Assembly: GCA_005223375.1 (NCBI GenBank)
Contig: RXOD01004006.1
Coordinates: 1 to 32,066 of the forward strand
Length of the DNA: 32,066 nucleotides
Source of the DNA: Amoebophrya sp. AT5.2
Lineage: Eukaryota > Sar > Dinophyceae > Syndiniales > Amoebophryaceae
Direction: 5' to 3'
Below the pieces are notes generated by a model. The model worked only from the letters and a program-made list of their open reading frames with translations, had not been told where the DNA came from and searched no databases. Position numbers and translations under genes: made by a program. Shown here piece by piece: positions 9,421-16,628 of this stretch (position 1 is the stretch's first letter; every line of letters begins with the position of its first letter).

Positions 9421-10782
9421 ATGACAGGAGCGGCTGTAAGTCGAACATCAAGCGGCGGGAAACGCGTTGCAGCGTCGTTCTGTCTCTCCCGGTTTCTTCC
9501 CTATGAGGACGCCAAAGCGTACATCAAGAGCCAGGGTCTGAAGTTTCGGAGCAGTAGGCACTATCGCGACTGGGCGCGCGTTTTCCGTGGAAACAGACCC
9601 GCCGAACTTCCAGCGCGTCCTGATTTGGTGTATGCTGGACGCGGGTGGAAAGGGTACCCGGACTATTGTGGTTACGAACCTTCCATATACGACCGATTGC
9701 GGGCAGGAGCGCGCGATGCGACTTTGTCGACCGAAGATGTCGAGCCGACGTCACTACGTAAACGTGGCAAAAGCGTGGCCGACATGCTCGACAAACTGAA
9801 ATGCGCTGCGCCGGAGTTCGAGATACGAAGGCTGTCCGCGCGCTGGCCAAGCGTCCTTCTTTTGCGGAGCCGAAATTCATCGGTAGCGTCGGAGACTTCA
9901 GTTCTTCAGCTCGAAGACGACTGGATCGCAGTGCAACTTAAATTTTCCAGCGCGGACTCGGCGTGGTCTCTGCGACATGCGTCGCGTGGCACGCCATTCT
10001 ATCGCGTCACTCTGCGCGACAGCGTAGGCTTCTTGTTCATGTCCGAAGGGGGTGCAAGAATGGCCTTCAAACGTGCGCACGAAGTTGGCGTTCTTCGCGG
10101 CAGTCGCGTAGCACCATGGGCTGCGGTCCTCCTCGACGAATTTGATTCCGTCGTTGCAGCTTCGTTTCTGAGAAGATGGTGGGCCACTCTTCCGCGGGGA
10201 ACGATACAGCACTGGATAGAGACATTTCCGACCACATGCGAAGATCACCTCTTCCACGAGAAAGTAATGTTGGAGGTGGAGCGAAAACTGTACTCGCCAC
10301 TGAATCTTGATGTCGAGCATATCTTTCCTCTTGAAAGTTGCATGCACGGTAACGTTTTGCTCGGTGGCCGAAGATGCCTTCAAAAGATAGGACACAAGTC
10401 ACAGGGTGGTCGCGGCTGGTGCGTCGACGTGAACAAGGTTTGGAATGCAGGTCGGGCGCGCCGCGGTCCCGGATGGCGCGGCAACATTGACCGCTACATC
10501 TGTGTGATCGCAAGCAGGGGAAAAAGCGCCGACGCCGTTCCGAGAATTAGAGGAATTTTTATCTTTCCTCGCGGCTATGTTTTTCCGCTGAAGGAAGGGA
10601 TGGATGAGCCAGAACAAAAAGGTCGCTTGGCGGTTTATCCGCCGTTCGTGTCTCCGTTTGGAAAGCGGGCAGAGGAGAGACAGAGAGAGCAACTGCATTT
10701 TTTTGTTGATTTCGATAAAATGACCGAAGCTGAACAGCTTGTCAAAACAAAGGAGCTTCTGCTTCTGCCAGATGCTTCTTAA
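9421..10782 (+). CDS. Hypothetical protein with N-terminal integrase-repeat-like module, 453 aa
   Basis: An uninterrupted frame from ATG 9421. Residues about 25-80 (LPYEDAKAYIKSQGLKFRSS ... RPAELPARPDLVYAGRGWKGYPDYCG) follow the pattern 'hPhEEAhxhhxxxGLxSxxxhxxW...RPxxIPxxPxxhYxxxGWxGWxDahG'. I know this short repeat from algal, giant-virus and some bacterial integrase-annotated proteins. The rest has a repeated theme in which a Trp-rich strand precedes a Lys/basic segment: DDWIAVQLKFSS near residue 166, and WCVDVNKVWNAGR near residue 338. The first of these is compatible with an (D/E)XK-type nuclease strand, but no complete active site is assignable, so I give no function. It stands alone between intergenic regions and has no visible intron. 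It could be a domesticated or mobile-element gene. Confidence 0.65.
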   Translation: MTGAAVSRTSSGGKRVAASFCLSRFLPYEDAKAYIKSQGLKFRSSRHYRDWARVFRGNRPAELPARPDLVYAGRGWKGYPDYCGYEPSIYDRLRAGARDATLSTEDVEPTSLRKRGKSVADMLDKLKCAAPEFEIRRLSARWPSVLLLRSRNSSVASETSVLQLEDDWIAVQLKFSSADSAWSLRHASRGTPFYRVTLRDSVGFLFMSEGGARMAFKRAHEVGVLRGSRVAPWAAVLLDEFDSVVAASFLRRWWATLPRGTIQHWIETFPTTCEDHLFHEKVMLEVERKLYSPLNLDVEHIFPLESCMHGNVLLGGRRCLQKIGHKSQGGRGWCVDVNKVWNAGRARRGPGWRGNIDRYICVIASRGKSADAVPRIRGIFIFPRGYVFPLKEGMDEPEQKGRLAVYPPFVSPFGKRAEERQREQLHFFVDFDKMTEAEQLVKTKELLLLPDAS

Positions 10783-11422
10783 GTGCCGCGCCTGCGCAGC
10801 GCAGTATCACGTCGGTGATTCAATTAAGTACCCTGGACCCGGAGGAGGTGCTGATTTTTACAGATACAGATTGATACTATTATTTAATTTAACAAGCCGC
10901 GGCTACGTTAGTAACGGCAGACAAGCAGGCGGATCGGGACGCTCTCTTACCGCAACTACATGCCAGACGAGGACGTGGGGGGCGAGGCCGAGGGAGGGCA
11001 CGCGGGAGCGCGAACACGAGCGTCAAAGAGGACAAACACCGACTGCAGCAGAGAGAAAAGAAAAAGGTGTTTCCTGAAAAATGGAGAGAGTGACAAGGTA
11101 TATAAGCACGACACGTCGACTGCCTAAGAAAGTCCAGAGAGTGAGAGATGTATTCCACACGTACTCGTACGCCCGCCGGGGAGAGGAATACACTTTTTCT
11201 ACATGGGAGGTACCACAGCTTCAAGGCCCTTGAAGGAAGCCTGCACTGCAAGCCGGCGTCGGTTTTCCACCATGTTGCGGCATCGGTGGGACGCCTGATC
11301 CGCGATTAGGGCCCGCGGAATCCCAAGATTGTGGGGCGTTTGGCTAGGGGGCGCGGTTGAGATTACGTGGACGGAGGTGAGCCTAGTGACTGGAGTTGCT
11401 TAATACCGCGTCGGCCGGCAGG
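10783..11422. other. Intergenic region with a short perfect palindrome
   Basis: No gene is supported in these 640 bases. The only structure I note is CTTCAAGGCCCTTGAAG at 11219-11235, two 8-nt arms around one base. Short open frames here lack any recognisable motif. Confidence 0.4.
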
Positions 11423-11502
11423 ATGAGCAACCCGTCCCAGACCCTTTTGCCCAACACGACGGGCGCCAACGATTACCAGTCCACTCCCACTGGGACGAAT
11501 GG
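11423..11502 (+). pseudogene. Truncated 5' fragment of the 27691-29176 membrane-protein gene
   Basis: From the ATG, about 60 nt match the start of the gene at 27691 base for base (MSNPSQTLLPNTTGAND...). A small insertion follows (about nine bases, around 11485), then GGCAAGGACCGCAAC matches again. After 11502 the similarity ends and no membrane segment follows. The frame runs into unrelated sequence and stops at 11597-11599. Upstream sequence is not shared with the intact copy. I read it as a gene fragment left by duplication. Confidence 0.8.
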
Positions 11503-11551
11503 CAAGGACCGCAACGGGAGAGATGAAATCTTTGATCTTTTTATGCGATCC

Positions 11552-11635
11552 CTCTTCTTCATCGAACGTCGTCCCTTTTCCTTCCTCCCGCGCGGTTGAG
11601 AGGAAGGAGAATGGACAACGTTCGATGAAGAAGAG
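11552..11635. repeat. Long foldback: two 36-nt arms around a 12-nt loop
   Basis: Arms 11552-11587 (starts CTCTTCTTCATCGAACGTCG) and 11600-11635 (ends GTTCGATGAAGAAGAG) pair with 33 Watson-Crick matches and one G-T out of 36. It lies directly after the gene fragment at 11423. It could be a MITE-like remnant, an introner derivative or a hairpin-RNA source. Confidence 0.8.
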
Positions 11636-11703
11636 TCTGACGAGAGAGAAGTGATAAAACTACAGGAACAAGGATAGACGACTGCTCGGAAAAAGTTGTC
11701 GTG

Positions 11704-11776
11704 GGTGCGTAATCGGTCACCAGCAGGCTGCCAGATCAACAAAATCAAAATAAATGCCATAATCGATCCAAATCAA
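11704..11776 (+). repeat. Diverged repeat shared with 14811-14868
   Basis: The order GTGCGTAATCGGTC ... CAGGC-GCCAGATCA ... AAATGCCAT ... ATCCAAATCAA recurs at 14811-14868 with substitutions and small gaps. It links the flank of the membrane-gene fragment to the flank of the degenerate DUF4116-like tail, which is evidence of local segmental duplication. Confidence 0.6.
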
Positions 11777-12224
11777 TGATCGTCCAGATTGATTGAAATG
11801 ATCCAGATGAAGAGAAATCTTTGATCCGAAGAACATGCTGCTCAAGAAAGGGACGTCACCTTCCAATAATAACAACGACAGCTGCAGCTTTATATCTACC
11901 GAAAAACCTTGTTCCTTACAGAGTTTCTCTTTTCCTAACTGAAGTGCTAAGCTCTCTCAAGTCTACTGCTACTAATCTGTTCCGCTTCCTTAAAAGCGTA
12001 GGACTCTTGAAAAACCGCAACACAATAAAAACACGCGATTGCAAACCAGTGAAACTGTATTTCTGAACACACGTGCACACCAATAGCTTTCGGGTTTTGA
12101 TCACCACAAAACTACGACAAGAAGGCGCTGGCTAATATAGCTAGCAGGTCTGGGAAGGCGGGAAAGAGCCTTTTGTACCTAATTTGTACCCCCTACTTTT
12201 ACTTTACCAACACCAATCGAATCG
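11777..12224. other. AT-richer intergenic region upstream of the DUF4116-like gene
   Basis: No gene recognised. The stretch is visibly AT-richer than the flanking coding DNA. It must contain the promoter of the gene at 12225. Confidence 0.4.
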
Positions 12225-14228
12225 ATGCGGGCGTACACCAGAATGATCTGCGGCGCGGCGGTTTCGGCCTTCAGCGCGTCGTCGTCCACGGTTGGCACGG
12301 TCCAGCAGGTGAATTCAGCCCCGGGTCCCTCTACTCCAACTCCCCCGACAGCTGCAACAACGTCGGGCTTTTCCGAGGGGCGCCCGACGTTCACGGGACT
12401 CCCGGCGGAAGTTTTGAAACCGCTCGTGGGCAACTTCCTGGCGGGGAACCATCGCGACGGCGGGGTAAATCTAGTGGCGAAGGCGATGCGTGCTCAGCGG
12501 GATTTTCGCCAGCTTCTCGAGCTCGATCCTTTCCGCGTCCAGAAAACGATAGAGGAGGGCAATTGGGAGACTAGGTGGAATTCTGTGCCTGAAAACCTGC
12601 GTGGGAATAAAAAAATCGTGATTGCGGCGATTCAGGCTGGTGTGATCGAAAGATTTGAAGAGATTCCGAGAGAGCTTTGGACGGGGGGAGCGAATGCGGA
12701 CGAGGACGTGGTTGCCGCGGCGATTCGCAAGGGACTGCTCGAACAGTTATGGAATCAGAATCCTGCCGTAGGGAGTTTTGAGTGGTCTCCGAAAGTGTTG
12801 GCTGCGGCCATCGACGAGGGCTATTGGAGAGGGCGGTTTACGGACATTCCTGCTGCATTTCGCGAAGTGCCCACCGCGTCGGGTGAAGTGGTTGCGGCCG
12901 CAATCCGGGCCGTAATCTGGGATAATGTAGCCACGGCGCAACTTGATCTTGAAGCCCCTGTCCCCCACCTTCGGGGCGGTACCGACTCCGACACCAGGAT
13001 CGTCCGAACGCCTGCAGAAGTCCCGGTAGAGCTTCTCGACTCTTCTCCGGAGGTGCTCGCAGCTGCGATTCGGAGATGGTGGTCCGCCAGGGACGGACGG
13101 TCTTTCCTCGAGATTCCGGGACGGTTTCGGGAAGGAGAAACGGCTTCGGGAGCGGTTATCGGCGCCGCTATTGAGAAAAAGCTCATTGGGGCACCGAGAA
13201 GATTGGCGGATTTGCAGCAGCTGAACCTTCCCAGACATGTTCATGAGGACGACGAGATCACCCTCGTGGGTCTTTCCCGTAATTGGTTTCCGACTTGGAG
13301 AGATTTGCCGGAGGCGGCAAAAGGCTCCGTGCGCGTTCTTAAAAAGTTGGTCGACGATTGGTTACGCGAGGACAGCATTTTATATAAGGTTGTGGCAAGA
13401 ACCCCGGAGAACTCTCACCAAGGCCCTCCTGTCCGCTGGGGAACTCTGGTGAAGATGCCCGCAAAATCGGACGTCCGGGTGTTACAAAGAGCGCTAGTGA
13501 GGTGCCCGGGCCTCTTCCGCACTTGGAACGATGTCCCGCACACTGGGCGGAGAAACTTGGAGTGCGTGAGAGCCGCCGTCGATCGTGCCCCGCATCTTCT
13601 GACGCGCTGGGCGGACGTTCCGCGGCCCTTTCGAAACGACAGGCAAGTGGTTCGCACGATTGTGAACCGGGTGAGAGTAGCCCAGGAGCTCTTGGATTCG
13701 GCGGCCGACACCAGGCCGTACTTTTGGTGGATGGAGGATGGCCCGCAACATCGTCGTCCAGACCTGTTCCGCGATCTTGTGTTGTTCCGCGATGTCCCCT
13801 TTTCCGCGCGTTCGGCGCGAGACTTGGAGCTCATTACGGAGGCCATCGAAATTTTCGGCCGCAGTTTGCTTGATGCGTGGGCTGACGCATCCGGGATGAT
13901 GGCCGCAACATCAAGAAGGCAAGGGCAAGAGGCATCCGGAGTGGTCGTAAACGTAAGCCGCCAAGACTACGATGTTGCGGAGCGTTTGCGGGACATGGCT
14001 AAGGACGACATACTAGAGATGCTTTTGCTTCTTGATACAGATGATGCGGACTTACATGGGCATTTAAGAGCGGCGAAGACGCAGCTGGTGGACGCGGTGG
14101 AGGCACTGCCCGAATACCTGCTGCCCCGGACAGACGGTGAAAACCGTGAAAGAACCGGAATGCAGCTGGAGCTGGAAAACGCGGTCCGTCGGGTGCGAGA
14201 GCTGCGTCCGGGGGTGCTTGATGAATAG
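12225..14228 (+). CDS. DUF4116-like repeat protein, 667 aa
   Basis: A single-exon protein built of degenerate 35-50-residue helical repeats. Each is centred on a V(V/L)AAAI core followed by a W/F-x-x-IP-x-x-(L/F)R turn: KIVIAAIQAG...FEEIPRELW, EDVVAAAIRKG, PKVLAAAIDEGYW...FTDIPAAFR, GEVVAAAIRA, PEVLAAAIRRWW...FLEIPGRFR. This resembles the DUF4116 class of repeat proteins expanded in protists; molecular function is unknown. A segment near residue 58 (FTGLPAEVLKPLVGNFL) loosely recalls an F-box, and the first 20 residues are mildly hydrophobic and could be a weak signal or targeting peptide. The C-terminal 45 residues and the 3' flank are duplicated downstream. A paralogue lies at 30627: compare WNSVPENLRGN here with WEDIPENLRGD there. 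Confidence 0.7.
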   Translation: MRAYTRMICGAAVSAFSASSSTVGTVQQVNSAPGPSTPTPPTAATTSGFSEGRPTFTGLPAEVLKPLVGNFLAGNHRDGGVNLVAKAMRAQRDFRQLLELDPFRVQKTIEEGNWETRWNSVPENLRGNKKIVIAAIQAGVIERFEEIPRELWTGGANADEDVVAAAIRKGLLEQLWNQNPAVGSFEWSPKVLAAAIDEGYWRGRFTDIPAAFREVPTASGEVVAAAIRAVIWDNVATAQLDLEAPVPHLRGGTDSDTRIVRTPAEVPVELLDSSPEVLAAAIRRWWSARDGRSFLEIPGRFREGETASGAVIGAAIEKKLIGAPRRLADLQQLNLPRHVHEDDEITLVGLSRNWFPTWRDLPEAAKGSVRVLKKLVDDWLREDSILYKVVARTPENSHQGPPVRWGTLVKMPAKSDVRVLQRALVRCPGLFRTWNDVPHTGRRNLECVRAAVDRAPHLLTRWADVPRPFRNDRQVVRTIVNRVRVAQELLDSAADTRPYFWWMEDGPQHRRPDLFRDLVLFRDVPFSARSARDLELITEAIEIFGRSLLDAWADASGMMAATSRRQGQEASGVVVNVSRQDYDVAERLRDMAKDDILEMLLLLDTDDADLHGHLRAAKTQLVDAVEALPEYLLPRTDGENRERTGMQLELENAVRRVRELRPGVLDE

Positions 14229-14810
14229 TCTCGGACATGGGGCAATGAAAATGTCACGAACGCAAGTAGAAGACAATCTGCAGCAAAGTAGAGGAAGGAA
14301 GCGAGGGGAGGCTCTGGACGGAGAGAGGTGGAGGATCCAGAAGAAACGCAAGTTGCGTGCTGCAGAATGAATAGTTTCGGAGATCGATGCTGCTGTCGAG
14401 CTGCTGCTGCGCCAGGTCTCTAGAAGAGCTCTTACGTGTAAAACAAAACTGCTATAGATACACTGCCAGAGATAATGAAGAAAACGCAATCATACCAAAT
14501 CTTATTTGATTTACTTTGTTTAAAAAACCTATAAAGCACCCGCAAAATCGCGTAGCCTGCAGGCTTGAAGCTGGGCGCTGTGCTTTACGTCCATGTATGC
14601 ACCAGCCGTCCGCACACCGACACTGGCATACTTATTTTCTTGCACTTGCTACTGCAACAGCTACTCTTTAACTTTACGTTCTTAAAGAGATTGCGATAGA
14701 TTTTCCGTTCACGAGATGCGGAAAATTGCCTATGGAAGCCAACAGTTATAGCATCAAGATGCGCCGCCTTTTTCCCTACTCGTATTGGGACGCGATGTTC
14801 GTCTTCCTTG
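14229..14810. other. 3' flank of the DUF4116-like gene and intergenic DNA
   Basis: The first roughly 230 bases (to about 14460) recur in diverged form at 26868-27075, so they belong to the duplicated unit and probably include the 3' untranslated region. No gene is seen in the rest. Confidence 0.55.
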
Positions 14811-15067
14811 GGCGCGTAGTCGGTCGGGAACAGGCGGCCAGATCAAAATGCCATCATCCAAATCAACTGGCTGCCGCGGTGGAGGCGCTGCCCGAATACC
14901 TGCTGCCCCGTCGTGCAGACGGTGTTCAAAACCTTGTAAGAACCCCGATGCAGTAGAGTCGACTGGAGAGCGCGGTCCGTCGGGTGCGAGTAGAGCTGCA
15001 CCCGGAGGTGCTCGATGAAAGAATGGTCTCGGACGTGGGGGGGCAATAAAAATGACACGAACTACTT
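14811..15067 (+). pseudogene. Degenerate copy of the 3' end of the DUF4116-like gene, left part
   Basis: From about 14869 this repeats 14085-14255: GCGGTGGAGGC-CTGCCCGAA, then CGCGGTCCGTCGGGTGCGAG, then the GTCTCGGAC...GGGGCAAT stretch just past the stop. Indels break the reading frame (an in-frame TAG at about 14954). It is cut at 15067 by the retrotransposon; the similarity resumes at 26872 with TAGTAGAAGACAAT-TGCAGC, matching 14265 onward. Confidence 0.85.
15064..15067. repeat. Target-site duplication ACTT, left copy
   Basis: ACTT directly precedes the TG of the 5' LTR and recurs at 26868-26871 after the CA of the 3' LTR. A fifth base does not match (TACTT against ACTTA), so the duplication reads as 4 bp, one shorter than is common for copia elements. 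Confidence 0.75.
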
Positions 15068-15412
15068 TGTAATTGGCTTAGGCTAATTCGGTACCTCGGG
15101 AGTGACTCAGGCTTCGTTCGACTCGTTCGTCTCGATTCATTTCTATCGGTAGAGTTTTAACGAGAGCATGCTCGCTACGCTCGCATGAGAGCAGGCATAC
15201 GGTCGACCACACATGGAAGGGTGTTCTACCATCAGCTCTGGGCAAACGAACCGAACATGAGATTGATTTCCTTTTCTGGGCCTTGTGGCTCAAGTGAGCA
15301 ACAATGACATAGTTCTTTTTTTCCTTCGAGGGCGAACGGCCCTCGGGCGATCTGAATTCATAAATGAACTGTGTTCGCGCTGCTGTCAATCGTCAGAATC
15401 CCTGCGATTACA
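15068..15412 (+). repeat. 5' long terminal repeat, 345 bp
   Basis: Begins TGTAATTGGC and ends GCGATTACA; the termini TGTAAT/ATTACA are inverted. By eye it is identical to 26523-26867. It contains a perfect 7-bp stem-loop, CGAGGGC-GAACG-GCCCTCG at 15327-15345, next to a T-run. This could shape the transcript end or act in RNA packaging. It should carry the promoter and transcript ends of the element. Confidence 0.95.
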
Positions 15413-15413
15413 G

Positions 15414-15441
15414 TGGTAGCGGAGCAGTGGTTACGATCACC
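15414..15441 (+). promoter_or_regulatory. Primer-binding site resembling initiator tRNA-Met
   Basis: One base after the 5' LTR comes TGGTAGCGGAGCAGTGGTTA, continuing CGATCACC. Its complement ends in GCTACCA and contains a GATCGTAACC T-loop-like segment. The A-for-T at the loop start is typical of eukaryotic initiator tRNA. It should prime minus-strand DNA synthesis. The tRNA assignment rests on general knowledge of initiator tRNA, not on this genome's tRNA set. Confidence 0.7.
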
Positions 15442-15561
15442 GTAACACATAGAGCCTCTTTCGCTAGCGCAACAGAAATACCAAGGGTATCGCAATTCCG
15501 AAACTATCACTGAATACTTTTGACAGCGCAAAAAGAACTCTTGTAAAAATTTATAAACACA

Positions 15562-16143
15562 ATGAATCTGAATGTAAGTGACAACAAGTGGTATGAGCTT
15601 CAAATTTGGCAAGGAACGTATCCGTTGGACAACACAAAGTTCTTTGGGCCGACTCCCCACTGGGAGGAGGACAACGACTGGAAGGACAAAGCCGAAGTTC
15701 GCTCGTACTGTAAGAAATTGAATGAAGATCTGAGCGCGCACTTACTAGCTCTACCTAAGACGCCGCCGCAAGCGAGAAACAGTACGAACAATCTTTGCTT
15801 TGAGAAGAGTTTAGGCGGCTGGATAGAGCAGAAGGAGTGCTGCAACTTCCTAGACGAAAAATTAAAATTTCCACTAAGACGAGAAGCAAGTGCACAAGCT
15901 GAAACCGCTAGAAGGGAAAGGGAGAAGTATGCCCGCAAGCATCCGGTGCGCCTGAGGGACATCTTCGATCCTGTCACCGGAAGCCGCCCCGTCAGGGCGC
16001 AGAACAAACCACGCAGCGACAAGCCGAAGCGGCGTCCAGAACTCTTTTTGAGTTTCCTCACGCGCCATCAGCGCAAACCGCAGTACGACGCCGACGGCCG
16101 GCGGTGGAGCATCAGTCAGCAGTGTCTCGCCCAGAATGAGTAG
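15562..16143 (+). CDS. Retrotransposon leader ORF A, unknown function, 193 aa
   Basis: An intact frame from ATG 15562, 150 nt after the LTR, preceded by an A/T-rich TTTATAAACACA. The product is charged and Trp-containing (starts MNLNVSDNKWYELQIWQG) and basic in its last third. I recognise no domain. Its last codons overlap the start of ORF B by 8 nt (ATGAGTAG), as in coupled translation. It is the first ORF on the genomic RNA, ahead of gag, which is unusual for a copia element. Confidence 0.55.
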   Translation: MNLNVSDNKWYELQIWQGTYPLDNTKFFGPTPHWEEDNDWKDKAEVRSYCKKLNEDLSAHLLALPKTPPQARNSTNNLCFEKSLGGWIEQKECCNFLDEKLKFPLRREASAQAETARREREKYARKHPVRLRDIFDPVTGSRPVRAQNKPRSDKPKRRPELFLSFLTRHQRKPQYDADGRRWSISQQCLAQNE

Positions 16144-16456
16144 TCACGACAGCAGCAGCAGCTCTAACAACGAGAACCAGTCTCCTACCGTGAATATGGA
16201 CGAAATACGCGCTTGCCTCCGCCTTCTGAACAACAGCCGAGTCTTCGACACTCCTCGTGCGTTCAACGGCCAGACTGTAGATCGAGCTTGGAACCACTGT
16301 GACGACCGGTGCGTTCTTCACCCGCTGTACGGACCAGCTTACTCCAGCTTGACCTTCTACCGTCTGCTTGTTCCGTCTCCGTCTACTTCTGTGGATCAGC
16401 TCACCAAGCCAAAGAAAAACCATTTGGCAATCAAGGATTTCGAGCAGCAGCAGTAA
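16136..16456 (+). CDS. Retrotransposon leader ORF B, unknown function, 106 aa
   Basis: Begins MSSHDSSSSSNNENQSPTVN and overlaps ORF A by 8 nt. It ends EQQQ-stop at 16456. The +1 frame continues open for a further 150 nt with a basic, Ser/Lys-rich sequence up to 16607, just before gag, so a frameshifted or spliced longer product is possible. No family recognised. The C-terminal part could simply be gag leader sequence. Confidence 0.4.
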   Translation: MSSHDSSSSSNNENQSPTVNMDEIRACLRLLNNSRVFDTPRAFNGQTVDRAWNHCDDRCVLHPLYGPAYSSLTFYRLLVPSPSTSVDQLTKPKKNHLAIKDFEQQQ

Positions 16457-16628
16457 GAGTAAAAACAAATCGGGAACATCGAGTATCAACACCGAAAGGC
16501 ACAAAGGTTGGCCCGACGGTCATTCTACGAAAAAAGAACAAGCAGCAGCGGACAAGTCAACGGGGCAGAAACCAGAAGAAAAGAAATTTGAGGTAAAATT
16601 CCAGTAAAAGCGACTCGACTACAGCAAA

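Noticed and set aside
15078..15389. 103-residue minus-strand open frame present in both LTRs
   Set aside because: Duplicated only because the LTRs are duplicated; no motif, and LTRs are regulatory.
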